NCBI GenBank assembly: GCA_015066845.1
Contig: SVNO01000008.1
Coordinates: forward strand, 1-44,426
Length of the DNA stretch: 44,426 nucleotides
Origin: Ruminococcus sp.
Lineage (GTDB): Bacteria; Bacillota; Clostridia; Oscillospirales; Ruminococcaceae
Reading direction: 5' to 3'
The position numbers and the translations under genes were made by a program. Below, one piece after another: positions 1 to 8,753 of the stretch. Below the pieces are notes generated by a model that searched no databases, was not told the DNA's origin, and worked only from the letters and a program-made list of their open reading frames with translations. The first letter of the stretch is position 1, and each line of letters starts with the position of its first letter.

Positions 1-157
1 ATAGCTCCGCACAAGGGGTTCGGGGACGAAGTCCCCGAAAAATAGCCCCTCCCCCGTTGGGGGAGGGGTTGGGGTGGGGGCAGTTACAGGGGTGCTAACC
101 CCAGAAAAAGACTTTTTCGACAAGCTGGAGGGACAATGAGTTTGCATCGTCCCTTTA
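1..157. repeat. Hairpin-array intergenic repeat, copy A (cut by window edge)
   Basis: Stacked palindromes: 21-37 (arms CGGGGAC/GTCCCCG), 46-68 (C-rich arm, G-rich arm), 104-118 (GAAAAAG/CTTTTTC) and 130-152 (GGGACAATG/CATCGTCCC, followed by TTTATTT). The reverse complement matches the block at 13674-13880 almost base for base over several modules, so this is the inverted copy of the same family. It starts before the window. The last hairpin lies directly after the stop of the ABC gene at 171 and may also end transcription. Confidence 0.8.
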
Positions 158-170
158 TTTGTATCACCAG

Positions 171-1910
171 TCAATTCTCAAACTGACTCCGATACAGATT
201 TGCATAGAACCCATCCTGTGCCATCAATGCCGCATGGTCGCCCTGCTCAATAATATTACCATCACGCATGACCAGAATGTGGTCAGCACTGCGGATGGTC
301 GAAAGACGATGCGCAATGACAAAACTTGTTCTGCCCTGCATGAGCTTTTCAAATGCCTTCTGAATGCGCTGCTCCGTGCGGATGTCAATGCTGCTGGTCG
401 CTTCGTCCAGAATCAGCATGGGTGGACTTGTCAGCATGATCCGTGCAATGCACAACAGCTGCTTCTGTCCTTGCGATAATCCACTCGAATCCGAAATCAC
501 CGTGTCATACCCCTCCGGCAGACGCTTGATAAAGCCGTGCGCATAGGCTGCCTTCGCTGCCGCTTCGATCTCCTCGCGCGATGCATCGGGCTTGCCATAG
601 GCAATGTTCTCGGCAACAGTACCCGTGAAAATCCACGTTTCCTGCAAAACCATGCCGAACTGACTGCGCAGGCTGTCACGCGTGAGCGTTGCAGTGGATG
701 TCCCGTCCAGTGTGATGCTGCCGCGCTCTATTTCATAGAACCGCAGGAGCAGGTTGATGATCGTAGACTTGCCGCAGCCGGTCGGGCCGACAATGGCAAT
801 GCGCTGTCCGGCTTTCGCTTTCATGCTGAAATTGCGAATCAGCGGCTTTTCCGGTACATACGAGAAATGCACATCGCAAAATTCCAGCTCGCCGCGGCAG
901 TCGCTTACCGCTTCCATGTAGCTGTCGTCCGGCTCGGAGGGCGTGTCGAGCACCTCAAAAACACGCTGCGCACAGGATACCGCATTCTGCAATTCTGCCA
1001 CAACACCGGAAATTTCATTGAAAGGCTTTGTGTACTGGTTCGAGTACGACAAGAAGCTTGCAAGCCTGCCGACACTCATTGCACCCACCCACGGCAGGAC
1101 GCCGATCGTACCCAACGCGCCCACTGTGCCCACTGCCGCGTAAATCAGCCCGTTGACAAATCGTGTGGAGGGATTGCTCATGGAGGAGAAAAATGTCGCT
1201 TTCAGACTTGCCGCGCCAAGCTCCTGATTGAGCTTTGCAAATCGTTCCTCCGCGCGCGCTTCGTACGCAAATGCCTTGACGATTTTCTGACCGCCCAGCA
1301 GCTCCTCCGTCAGTCCCCCAAGCTCGCCGCGCAGGGCTGCCTGCCGCTGAAAGGAATTGTGCGAAAGTGCGGTGATTTTTGCCGCAACAAAAAGGGAAAT
1401 CGGTGTCATGAGCACCACAAGGATGGTGATCTTCACATTGATGGTCAGCATGAACAGCAGTGTTCCCACAATTGTTACCACACCCGTGAACAGCTGTGCA
1501 AAGCCTTGCAGCAGACCGTCCGAGATGATTTCAATATCGGGAATCACACGTGCGATAAGGTCGCCCCTCGCGTTGCCGTCAATATACCGCAGCGGCACAT
1601 CCTCCAGTTTTTTTGTCAGCTCCGTGCGCAGGTCGCGGATAGTACCAAAGGCAAGACGGTTGATGAGCAGTCCTGCGATCCACTGGAACGCACCGCTGAC
1701 GAGTACGGAAATTGCCAGAATCACGGCGATTCTTGCAAGTCCTTCAAAATCCACCCGTCCTGCGCTGACTGCACAGTCCACCGCTTCGCCGATGAGGATC
1801 GGTACGAGCAGTGAAAGGCTCACGCTCAGCAGGGTGCAGAGCATTGTCAGTACCAGATACCGCCGGTAGGGGCGGCAATAACGCAGAATTCTAAGAATTG
1901 TCTGTTTCAT
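171..1910 (-). CDS. ABC exporter, fused membrane and ATPase domains (catalytically complete half)
   Basis: Half of a heterodimeric multidrug- or lipid-type ABC exporter. The first ~310 residues form a six-helix membrane domain; the last ~240 form the ATPase domain. Visible motifs are Walker A GPTGCGKST, Walker B MLILDEATSS with its catalytic Glu, and the switch FVIAHRLST. The signature is LSQGQ instead of LSGGQ. It pairs with the upstream gene (12-base gap), which has LSGGQ but a defective Walker B and switch, as in LmrCD/TM287-288-type exporters with one consensus and one degenerate ATP site. The ATG at 1910 is chosen over the one at 1916 because the latter abuts the AAGGAGGG site with no spacing. 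Substrate unknown. Confidence 0.93.
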   Translation of the reverse strand: MKQTILRILRYCRPYRRYLVLTMLCTLLSVSLSLLVPILIGEAVDCAVSAGRVDFEGLARIAVILAISVLVSGAFQWIAGLLINRLAFGTIRDLRTELTKKLEDVPLRYIDGNARGDLIARVIPDIEIISDGLLQGFAQLFTGVVTIVGTLLFMLTINVKITILVVLMTPISLFVAAKITALSHNSFQRQAALRGELGGLTEELLGGQKIVKAFAYEARAEERFAKLNQELGAASLKATFFSSMSNPSTRFVNGLIYAAVGTVGALGTIGVLPWVGAMSVGRLASFLSYSNQYTKPFNEISGVVAELQNAVSCAQRVFEVLDTPSEPDDSYMEAVSDCRGELEFCDVHFSYVPEKPLIRNFSMKAKAGQRIAIVGPTGCGKSTIINLLLRFYEIERGSITLDGTSTATLTRDSLRSQFGMVLQETWIFTGTVAENIAYGKPDASREEIEAAAKAAYAHGFIKRLPEGYDTVISDSSGLSQGQKQLLCIARIMLTSPPMLILDEATSSIDIRTEQRIQKAFEKLMQGRTSFVIAHRLSTIRSADHILVMRDGNIIEQGDHAALMAQDGFYANLYRSQFEN

Positions 1911-1922
1911 AGCCATCCCTCC

Positions 1923-3632
1923 TTATGTCATCTGGGAATTGTAAATTTCCCGATATTCTTCACAAGTTTCCAAAAGCTGTGTATGTGTACCCTGTCCGAC
2001 ACACCTGCCGTCATCCATCACGAGGATGTGGTCAGCATCCATGAGGGAGGTCGCGCGCTGGGAAATCATGATAATCGTCATGTCCGCGCATTGCTCACGC
2101 AATGCCGTGCGCAGTGCAAGGTCTGTGGCATAGTCGAGCGCACTCATACTGTCGTCCAGAATCAGAATGGACGGCTGTCCGGTCAGTGCACGGGCAATGG
2201 TCAAACGCTGTTTCTGTCCGCCGGAGAGGTTGCGGCCGCCCTGAATCAGGTGGGTTTGTGTGCCGTACTGGAGCTTGCCGACAAATTCCGAAGCCTGCGC
2301 AATGTCCAGTGCTTTCTGCATCTGCACTTCATCCGCCTGTGCATCCGCCCAACGCAGATTTTCCGCGATCGTGCCGGAAAAGAGCACGGCTTTCTGCGGT
2401 ACAACGCCGATACAGCGGCGCAATGCCTTGGTATCGTATTCCTGCACAGGTTTGCCGAATATGCAGATTTCACCGGATGAAGCGTCGTAGAAGCGCGGAA
2501 TCAGGTTTGCCAGTGTGGATTTACCGCTGCCAGTACCGCCAATAATGCCCAAAGTCCGTCCTTTTTTCAGCGCGAAGGTGATATCATCCAGCGCATTGTC
2601 ACCTGCGCCGGCATAGGCAAAATTGACATGGGAAAAGGTGATAGCATCCTCGGACTGCGTATCGGGGAGCTGTGTGCCCTCGGTCATGGAGGGGGCAGTG
2701 GACAGGACATCGTGAATGCGCAGTGCGGATGCTTGTCCCTTGGTGAGGATGACAATGAGATTCGCCATAACGACCATAGCAAGGAGAATCTGCGTCATAT
2801 AATTGGTAAAGGCAGTCAGGTCGCCCTGTGTAAGGCTGCCTGTGTCGATCTGCATACCGCCGAACCAGATGACAGCGACAATGCCGAGGTTCATGATCAT
2901 GAATGTGAGGGGATTGAGGATGGCAGAGATTCTGCCGACTGCCAGCATACTCTGTTCCAGATCGGCGCATTCCCGTGAAAATTCGTCCTTTTCCTGCTGC
3001 TGACGGCTGAATGCACGAATCACGCGCATACCGTCCAGATTTTCGCCGGTATGCCTTGCGATATTGTCAAGCTTCTGCTGATTCTGGCGGTACATCGGCA
3101 CGGTACGGTTCATGACGAAATAGAGCAGTAAACCGACAATGGGTGCAATGACGAGGAAAATCAGGGAGAGTTTCACATCAATGAGGAGTGCCATGACAAT
3201 TGCACCGATGATGAGGAACGGCGCACGGACAGCAAGTCGGATGAACATATTCACGCCCGTCTGTGCGGCAGCGGCATCGGCAGTGATACGGTTGATGAGG
3301 GTGGACGTGCCGAGGCGGTCAATTTCGGTATGGGAGAGGGTATTGATGTGCCGATAGAGCGCAGCACGCAGATCCGTGCCAAAGCCAAAGGCACATTTTG
3401 CGGCGAAATACTGGCAGGTCAGCGCAAAGCCAAGACCGCACACGCCGAGCAGGACGATCAGAGCGCACATTTTGCCGACATAGCCGGCATCGTTCTGTGC
3501 AATGCCATTGTCGATGATTTTTGCCATGACGACAGGAACGATCAGCTCAAATACGGCTTCAAGGAGCTTGAAAAACGGGCCGAGTATCAGCTCTTTCCGG
3601 TAGGGCTTGAGAAAACGGAGGAGATGCTGCAT
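1923..3632 (-). CDS. ABC exporter, fused membrane and ATPase domains (degenerate half)
   Basis: Partner of the next gene in an asymmetric ABC exporter. The N-terminal ~310 residues carry six hydrophobic helices, followed by an ATPase domain with Walker A GGTGSGKST and signature LSGGQKQR. Walker B reads LILDDSMSALD, so the catalytic Glu is Asp. The switch reads IMISQRATS, so the conserved His is Gln. These two changes predict that the ATP site built on this Walker A is non-hydrolytic, while its LSGGQ completes the active site with the partner. AAAGGAAG precedes the ATG. It begins 23 bases after the fic stop, so fic and both ABC genes probably share a transcript. Confidence 0.93.
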   Translation of the reverse strand: MQHLLRFLKPYRKELILGPFFKLLEAVFELIVPVVMAKIIDNGIAQNDAGYVGKMCALIVLLGVCGLGFALTCQYFAAKCAFGFGTDLRAALYRHINTLSHTEIDRLGTSTLINRITADAAAAQTGVNMFIRLAVRAPFLIIGAIVMALLIDVKLSLIFLVIAPIVGLLLYFVMNRTVPMYRQNQQKLDNIARHTGENLDGMRVIRAFSRQQQEKDEFSRECADLEQSMLAVGRISAILNPLTFMIMNLGIVAVIWFGGMQIDTGSLTQGDLTAFTNYMTQILLAMVVMANLIVILTKGQASALRIHDVLSTAPSMTEGTQLPDTQSEDAITFSHVNFAYAGAGDNALDDITFALKKGRTLGIIGGTGSGKSTLANLIPRFYDASSGEICIFGKPVQEYDTKALRRCIGVVPQKAVLFSGTIAENLRWADAQADEVQMQKALDIAQASEFVGKLQYGTQTHLIQGGRNLSGGQKQRLTIARALTGQPSILILDDSMSALDYATDLALRTALREQCADMTIIMISQRATSLMDADHILVMDDGRCVGQGTHTQLLETCEEYREIYNSQMT

Positions 3633-3655
3633 GGGGGAATCTTCCTTTCTGTTGT

Positions 3656-4861
3656 TTATTGCTGTGACAGATACGCATTGATTGCATCCAGCTCCAGCTT
3701 GTAGAAAATACGTCTGTTTTCCGTGGTTTTCATAAGCATGGCATCAGGGATTTTCGTGAGCATCCCTGTCAGAGTATTTGCAGAAACTTCCAGATATTCC
3801 AGTAAATCCTTTCTTGAAACGCCATTGTCGGAAAAGAGTGCAGCCTGAATCAGGGCATAGTACAATTCCGGCATTTTCTTGGACCAGTCTATCGCCGGAA
3901 GATTTGCAATCCGGTCAGAATAATAACGCAGACGCTCTGCGCGTTCCGCAAGTGCTTGCAGTAGATTTTTTGCTGCTGTTTCCACAATGCCGAGGAACAT
4001 TTCAATAAACGGCGTTAAATCACCCTTATTATTGGGATTGTTGCAGATTTTGAATGCCTTGTAGTATTCGCCGATATGCGCCTTGATGGTGTAGGAAATC
4101 CGGTATCCCATCAGGGGGTCAAGCTGTCTTGACAAAAGGTAGCTGCTGATAAAGCGGCTGGTACGTCCGTTTCCGTCGTAGAACGGGTGAATATAGCCGA
4201 ACAGGTAATGGAATACGGCAATGCGGATGAGCATATCCACAGAATTGTTATTCAAAAACTGCAATGCCTGCTGCATGGTGTCAATGATGATACGTTCCGG
4301 ATAGAGTCCCGTGTGTATCACCTTATCCGTTGCGGAATGCACATGCACGGATTCTTTGCGGAAAATCTGACCATCGGGCAAATCCTTTTCATCCATGACG
4401 GCAATTTCATCCCGAAAAAGGTCGTCATAGAGATTGCGGATGTCCTGACAGGTCTGCAAGGAGATTTCCTCCTCTCGTTCCAATTGCTGGTACTTGCGGA
4501 CAATGCCGAAAAACCGCTGCTTTTTTTCAGGATTCTGTAAAACTGCGTCAATTTCCCTGCGTGTACTGTGCACACCCTCGATGTTGTTGGTCAGCAGGAT
4601 TTCGTCAATCAGACAGTTACGGATGAATTGATGAATGGCAGCAGGGGGTAATTTCTGTTTTTGCAGGAGAATGCCTTTATCTGCCCGTTCAATCGCCGCT
4701 ATCTGATTAAGCATCTGCGGTGTGACATAGAAAAACGCAGGATGCTCGTTAATCGTCAGCGGCAGGTGGATGGTGTCGGGATCATCAAACCGTCTGCGGT
4801 ATTCCTGCTCGTACTCCGCAGGATTGCTATAGAATAGTTTATCCAGTCTTTTTTTCTGCAT
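3656..4861 (-). CDS. Fic family protein with N-terminal inhibitory motif
   Basis: Fic proteins usually transfer AMP from ATP to a hydroxyl side chain of a target protein. The Fic motif HPFYDGNGRTSR is at about residues 225-236, with His225 as catalytic base. TNNIEG at 91-96 fits the class II inhibitory pattern (S/T)xxxE(G/N), in which the Glu blocks ATP binding, so the protein likely carries its own brake. The last ~70 residues look like a winged helix (SRKDLLEYLEVSANTLTGML), suggesting DNA binding or self-regulation. An in-frame GTG at 4870 lacks a ribosome site, whereas GAGGTGAG sits six bases before the ATG at 4861. Target unknown; it may be a stand-alone regulator or toxin-like enzyme. 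Confidence 0.93.
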   Translation of the reverse strand: MQKKRLDKLFYSNPAEYEQEYRRRFDDPDTIHLPLTINEHPAFFYVTPQMLNQIAAIERADKGILLQKQKLPPAAIHQFIRNCLIDEILLTNNIEGVHSTRREIDAVLQNPEKKQRFFGIVRKYQQLEREEEISLQTCQDIRNLYDDLFRDEIAVMDEKDLPDGQIFRKESVHVHSATDKVIHTGLYPERIIIDTMQQALQFLNNNSVDMLIRIAVFHYLFGYIHPFYDGNGRTSRFISSYLLSRQLDPLMGYRISYTIKAHIGEYYKAFKICNNPNNKGDLTPFIEMFLGIVETAAKNLLQALAERAERLRYYSDRIANLPAIDWSKKMPELYYALIQAALFSDNGVSRKDLLEYLEVSANTLTGMLTKIPDAMLMKTTENRRIFYKLELDAINAYLSQQ

Positions 4862-4942
4862 TTTGCTCACCTCGCTGCATAGTATGGATGACTTCCTATA
4901 AAATATGCGTATTTTTCACACGATACCTCAAAAATCCCATTC

Positions 4943-5011
4943 CAGAAACGCAAAAACAGCTGAATTTGCGTTTCTGAATATTATTCTACCACAGTTTCTC
5001 TCAAAAGTCAA
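4943..5011 (-). promoter_or_regulatory. fic promoter with a 12-bp inverted repeat at the start site
   Basis: TTGACT (5006-5011), 17-base spacer, TGG-TAGAAT (-10 at 4983-4988). Directly downstream, perfect 12-base arms CAGAAACGCAAA (4943-4954) and TTTGCGTTTCTG (4965-4976) are separated by 10 bases and begin at about +1. This could be an operator, perhaps for the Fic protein's own winged helix, or a 5'-end stabilising hairpin of the mRNA. Confidence 0.75.
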
Positions 5012-5023
5012 TTGTTTTTGCGC

Positions 5024-5054
5024 AAAAAAAAGGAACAGCAACAGCCGTTCCTTT
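5024..5054 (-). terminator. Rho-independent terminator after nifU
   Basis: Read on the minus strand: stem GGAACGGC/GCTGTTCC followed by an uninterrupted run of T. It lies just past the nifU stop and immediately upstream of the fic promoter, separating the two units. Confidence 0.85.
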
Positions 5055-5059
5055 CAAAC

Positions 5060-5482
5060 TTAGTGACAATCCTCACAATCCGGCACCTTACCGATCAGCG
5101 GCTCCGGATCAACGCCCTGCTTCTCATAGTAATTCCACAGCGCGGACTTGATTGCCTGCTCTGCAAGCACGGAACAGTGTACTTTCACTGCCGGCAGTCC
5201 ATCGAGTGCTTCCATCACTGCCTTGTTCGTCAGCTGCAATGCCTCCTCGATCGTCTTGCCCATAATCAGCTCCGTTGCCATGGAGGATGTTGCAACCGCT
5301 GCACCACAGCCGAATGTCTTGAACTTGACATCCGTAATCACATTGCCGTCAATCTTCAGATACATCTTCATAATATCGCCGCACTTGGCATTGCCTACCT
5401 CGCCGATACCATCCGCATTCTCAATTTCGCCCACATTACGGGGATTTGTAAAGTGGTCCATCACCTTTTCGCTGTAAATCAT
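5060..5482 (-). CDS. nifU: Fe-S cluster assembly scaffold, NifU/IscU type
   Basis: 140-residue scaffold on which NifS sulfur and iron are assembled into [2Fe-2S]/[4Fe-4S] clusters. The three cluster cysteines are visible at Cys34 (NAKCGDIM), Cys59 (KTFGCGAAVA) and Cys103 (KVHCSVLAE), with Asp36 next to the first, as in IscU. The short tail CEDCH adds two more cysteines. AGGAGG precedes the ATG at 5482; upstream in-frame starts lack spacing and similarity. It lies 20 bases after nifS in the same operon. The layout (NifS plus a bare NifU N-domain without Isc chaperones) is typical of anaerobic Firmicutes. iscU would be an equally valid symbol. Confidence 0.95.
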   Translation of the reverse strand: MIYSEKVMDHFTNPRNVGEIENADGIGEVGNAKCGDIMKMYLKIDGNVITDVKFKTFGCGAAVATSSMATELIMGKTIEEALQLTNKAVMEALDGLPAVKVHCSVLAEQAIKSALWNYYEKQGVDPEPLIGKVPDCEDCH

Positions 5483-5502
5483 AATTCCTGCCTCCTCTTT
5501 TT

Positions 5503-6696
5503 TTATACCAATGCTGTGCCTTCCTTGCACATCTTTTCCCACATCGGGGACATCTCACGCAGACGGTTTACTACCTGCGGAATCACTTCCAGAATATAGT
5601 CCACATCCTCCTGCGTGAAATCCTCGCCAAAGCTCAGACGCAGCGAACCATGCGCTACCTCATGCTTCAGACCAAGGGACAACAGCACATGGGACGGGTC
5701 AAGTGAGCCGGAGGTACATGCAGAACCGGAGGATGCACAGACTCCATAATAGTCCATCATCAGCAGCAGACTCTCACCCTCAATGCCCACAATGGATACA
5801 TTTACATTGCCGCACAGACGATGCTCACGGCTGCCGTTCAGTCTTGTCTGTGGCAGCTGTAAAATGCCGTCGATCAGCTTGTCACGCAAAGGCGTGAGCT
5901 TTGCAATCTTTTCCGGAATTGCCGCAGTCGCAAGCTCAATTGCCTTGGCAAGTCCCATGATGCCGGCAACGTTTTCCGTGCCCGCACGTCTGCCCGATTC
6001 CTGTCCGCCGCCGTGTACCAGATTCGGCAGGATAATGCCGCGTCTGACATACAACGCACCCACACCCTTCGGCGCGTGGAATTTGTGGCCGGACAAGGAA
6101 AGCATGTCAATGTTCTGTGCCTTGACATCAATTTCCACATTGCCCACAGCCTGTACTGCGTCCGTGTGGAACAGTACCTTGTGTGCCTTGCAGACAGCAC
6201 CAATTTCTGCAATCGGCTGAATTGTGCCGATTTCATTGTTGGCATACATAATAGTGACGAGTGCAGTGTCCTCGCGGATTGCCTTTTCTACATCCGCTGC
6301 GTCCACCAAGCCCTCCGCACTGACGGGGAGATAGGTCACTTCAAAGCCGTGCTTTTCCAGATATTCACAGGTATGCAGCACTGCATGGTGCTCAAATACG
6401 CTGGTAATGATGTGCTTTTTGCCCTGCGCTGCCAGACGTTCGCAAACGCCCTTGATTGCCCAGTTGTCGGATTCTGAACCGCCGGCGGTGAAGTAGATTT
6501 CATTTGCCTGTGCGCCAAGGCAGGCTGCCACGCGTTCACGGGCATTGTTCAGGGCTGCGTGGGCTTCACGGCCCATTTTATAAATGCTGGATGCATTGCC
6601 GTACTGCTGTGTGAAATACGGCATCATTTCTGCCAGAACCTCAGGAGATACCGCAGTGGTGGCTGCGTGGTCGGCATAAATATAACGTTTTTCCAT
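5503..6696 (-). CDS. nifS: Cysteine desulfurase, NifS/IscS class
   Basis: PLP-dependent enzyme that converts L-cysteine to alanine and hands the persulfide sulfur to NifU. Residues 8-14 (ADHAATT) start the class V aminotransferase fold. The PLP lysine is Lys205 in [11 protein letters not shown]. The active Cys327 lies in SSGSACTSG, the long mobile loop of class I desulfurases. The 397-residue length is normal. The ATG at 6696 follows GGAAAGGA; a longer frame to 6735 would run into the repeat element and has no homology. Transcription starts beyond the MITE-like element at 6724-6896, so that element is part of the mRNA leader. Confidence 0.96.
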   Translation of the reverse strand: MEKRYIYADHAATTAVSPEVLAEMMPYFTQQYGNASSIYKMGREAHAALNNARERVAACLGAQANEIYFTAGGSESDNWAIKGVCERLAAQGKKHIITSVFEHHAVLHTCEYLEKHGFEVTYLPVSAEGLVDAADVEKAIREDTALVTIMYANNEIGTIQPIAEIGAVCKAHKVLFHTDAVQAVGNVEIDVKAQNIDMLSLSGHKFHAPKGVGALYVRRGIILPNLVHGGGQESGRRAGTENVAGIMGLAKAIELATAAIPEKIAKLTPLRDKLIDGILQLPQTRLNGSREHRLCGNVNVSIVGIEGESLLLMMDYYGVCASSGSACTSGSLDPSHVLLSLGLKHEVAHGSLRLSFGEDFTQEDVDYILEVIPQVVNRLREMSPMWEKMCKEGTALV

Positions 6697-6723
6697 AGTC
6701 GTTCCTTTCCTTTTTCGGTAAAG

Positions 6724-6896
6724 GCAATACCGCACAAAGACCGCCTGCGGCTCAGTACGTCATCTTTGCCGCATCTTTTCCGACATCTCGCACAATTCTT
6801 CCTTGTGATACATACAGTATCACTGCGTCATCATTGTACGATCTGCCAAAAAATCTACAGCAAATATGACGCACTGTCCTTTGTGCGGTGCTGCCT
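6724..6896. mobile_element. MITE-like foldback element in the nifS leader
   Basis: 173 bp with imperfect terminal inverted repeats: GGCAATACCGCACAAAG at 6724-6740 and the complement of GGCAGCACCGCACAAAG at 6880-6896. A second inverted pair lies inside (CAGTACGTCAT / ATGACGCACTG), and the centre is a hairpin (GTGATAC/GTATCAC). No coding capacity. The same end sequence recurs at 39251. It lies between the promoter and the start codon of nifS and is therefore transcribed. Confidence 0.8.
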
Positions 6897-6925
6897 AAAA
6901 ACAATCCTGTTTAAGAATCCTACTT

Positions 6926-6954
6926 ATTATACCACATTCCGTGGAAAAATGCAA
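6926..6954 (-). promoter_or_regulatory. nifS-nifU promoter
   Basis: TTGCAT (6949-6954), 17 bases, TATAAT (6926-6931) with extended TGG. It sits between the stop of the DUF1836 gene and the MITE-like element, about 230 bases before the nifS start. Confidence 0.8.
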
Positions 6955-6970
6955 TATCTGCCGCGTCCTG

Positions 6971-7546
6971 TTAACCAGTGCAACTGGGCGGTTCATATTC
7001 CTGCTTGTCAATGAAGCGTTCCGCGAGTGTTTTGGTAATGGACGCGCACACGCCGACCTGTGTCACAAGGTCGTAAATGCGGTCGGAGATCCGCGCCTGC
7101 TCCTCAAACAGCGGCAATGCCACACTGTCCACATTATCTGCCACAAAATGGTAGGCTTTCTGCTGATTGATGACAAAGGAATTGTACCGGTCACGCAGAA
7201 TTTCCCCCTCCAGCTCCAGCGGAAAGAGCTTTTCAATGGCAGAAATACCCAGCGCATCCTTCAGTGAGCAGATCACCACGAGATAGGCAAGGTGGGTGCG
7301 GTTGTATTTTTTCTTGATAGGCGGCGGCATAATACGCATTTTGACGTAGTTGTTGATCATGGAAGCCGTCACCGTTTTTTCCGGCTCGCCGTCCCCGATG
7401 GCAAGATAGCGGTTGATGAGGACTGTCATCTGGTCCATGTACAGCTCAATATCGGGGAATTCCTCCCATGTCGGGAGCTTAAAATTCCGGAGAATCGCGG
7501 AAATTTCGTTGTAATAGCTGCTGAAATGTTCCTTGTTGTACCGCAT
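6971..7546 (-). CDS. DUF1836 domain protein, predicted regulator
   Basis: 191 residues. The block from about residue 55 to 165 (ASMINNYVKMRIMPPPIKKKY, then HLAYLVVICSLKDALGI) matches what I know of DUF1836, a Firmicutes family with a MerR-like winged-helix start and no firmly established function. Asn/Tyr/Val-Lys residues in the first helix and the KKKY wing suggest DNA binding. AGGAGG lies five bases before the ATG. It has its own promoter at 7621-7649 and is divergent from degV. Its 3' end abuts the nifS promoter, but nothing proves that it controls nifS or degV. Confidence 0.85.
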   Translation of the reverse strand: MRYNKEHFSSYYNEISAILRNFKLPTWEEFPDIELYMDQMTVLINRYLAIGDGEPEKTVTASMINNYVKMRIMPPPIKKKYNRTHLAYLVVICSLKDALGISAIEKLFPLELEGEILRDRYNSFVINQQKAYHFVADNVDSVALPLFEEQARISDRIYDLVTQVGVCASITKTLAERFIDKQEYEPPSCTG

Positions 7547-7620
7547 TCGGCACCTCCTGTCCTGATGTATGGCAGCGCACGAACAGCGTCCGGCGCGTCA
7601 TGTAACACGATTTCCCTTTT

Positions 7621-7649
7621 ATTATACCATCTTTTCGTTGCTTTGTCCA
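7621..7649 (-). promoter_or_regulatory. Promoter of the DUF1836 gene
   Basis: TGGACA (7644-7649), 17 bases, extended TGG-TATAAT (7621-7626). Divergent from the degV promoter about 45 bases away. Confidence 0.8.
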
Positions 7650-7692
7650 GAAATTCCGGTAAAATTTTCTTTGTGTTTTTTACCGTAACCAC

Positions 7693-7721
7693 TTGACAAA
7701 ATAAGAGATATGATGTAATAT
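7693..7721 (+). promoter_or_regulatory. degV promoter (first copy)
   Basis: TTGACA (7693-7698), 17 bases, TAATAT (7716-7721). The start codon follows 66 bases later. Confidence 0.75.
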
Positions 7722-7787
7722 AGTATTAGATACCAGATGAAACTGCACAACGAACGTGCAGAAAACGAGGAAAAAGGAGCGAGAACC

Positions 7788-8654
7788 ATGCGTGAATTTG
7801 TAATTTTTACCGATGGCCCGTGTGATTTGACAAAGAGCTATTGTGAGGAGCACAATATAACCGTCATTCCGCTGTATGTCAGTCTGGATGGAGGAGAGCC
7901 GGTTCCGTTTCCGGCAGACACCTTTGACACGAAGGAATTCTATGCAGCACTGCGGCAGGGAAAGGATGTCAAGACCTCTGCACCGAGTATTGACGATGTA
8001 AAGCGGTATATGCAGACAGCATTGAGTGCCGGCAAGGACATTCTGTATGCAGGATTTTCTGCAAAGCTCAGTGCGACGTTCAATACCGCCAGACTGGCAG
8101 CAGAGGATCTGAAGGAGCAGTATCCGGCGCGTGAGATTCTCTGTCTGGACACGAAATGCGCGTCACTCGGACAAGGACTTTTCGTGGATCTGCTGGTGCA
8201 GAAGCGTGAAAGCGGCGTAGGACTGGAAGAAACCTTTGCCTATGGTGAGCAGATGGTAAAGCGCATTCGTCACTGGTTCACAGTGGACGACCTGATGCAC
8301 CTCAAGCGCGGCGGCAGAGTCAGCGGTACAACGGCAATTCTGGGCACAATGCTCCAGATCAAGCCCATTCTGCGCGTTAACGAGGAGGGAGGACTCGAAC
8401 CGTACAGTAAAATCCGCGGCAGACGAGCAGCACTCAAGCAGCTGGCGGACTACATCGGCGAGAACATGGTACCGGGTTCTACCATTGCGATCAGCCATGG
8501 CGACTGTGAGGAAGATTTGCAGTTTGTACGCGATATTATGCGCAGAAAGTACGGGGTAAAGAAGATGCTCATCAATCTGATTGACCCTGTAGTCGGCGCA
8601 CACAGCGGTCCCGGAACACTTGCGGTGTTCTATGTGGATAAGAATGAGGAATAA
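7788..8654 (+). CDS. DegV family fatty-acid-binding protein
   Basis: 288 residues. DegV (FakB-like) proteins bind a fatty acid and in several Gram-positives present it to the kinase FakA. The opening FVIFTDGPCDL, the KTSAPS segment near residue 62, the LHLKRGGRVSG-like segment (LMHLKRGGRVSG) and ISHGDC near residue 240 are family landmarks. The ATG at 7788 is chosen because AAAAAGGAG precedes it and homology begins there, whereas an upstream in-frame ATG at 7737 adds a charged tail without a ribosome site. A second DegV lies at 33480; the two are clearly diverged. No fakA-like gene is in the window. Confidence 0.93.
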   Translation: MREFVIFTDGPCDLTKSYCEEHNITVIPLYVSLDGGEPVPFPADTFDTKEFYAALRQGKDVKTSAPSIDDVKRYMQTALSAGKDILYAGFSAKLSATFNTARLAAEDLKEQYPAREILCLDTKCASLGQGLFVDLLVQKRESGVGLEETFAYGEQMVKRIRHWFTVDDLMHLKRGGRVSGTTAILGTMLQIKPILRVNEEGGLEPYSKIRGRRAALKQLADYIGENMVPGSTIAISHGDCEEDLQFVRDIMRRKYGVKKMLINLIDPVVGAHSGPGTLAVFYVDKNEE

Positions 8655-8658
8655 TATG

Positions 8659-8694
8659 AACGCCGGAGGCATTCACCTGTCTCCGGCGTTTTTT
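8659..8694 (+). terminator. Rho-independent terminator after degV
   Basis: Ten-base stem AACGCCGGAG (8659-8668) / CTCCGGCGTT (8681-8690) running into six T. Confidence 0.93.
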
Positions 8695-8700
8695 GTATTC

Positions 8701-8736
8701 TTTTATGCCGGAGGCAATGGAACAATTTTGGTCGGG
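8701..8736. repeat. Remnant of the hairpin-array repeat family (copy E)
   Basis: The reverse complement reads CGACCAAAATTGTTCCATTG followed by CCTCCGGCATAA. This matches the module at 13615-13650 and 40184-40219 with few differences. Only this module is left, between the degV terminator and the HAD gene end. Confidence 0.75.
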
Positions 8737-8753
8737 CAGCGCGGATTCCGCGC

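Noticed and set aside
537-1814. Open frame of 425 codons opposite the ABC exporter
   Set aside because: Cys/His-rich shadow translation without start signals.
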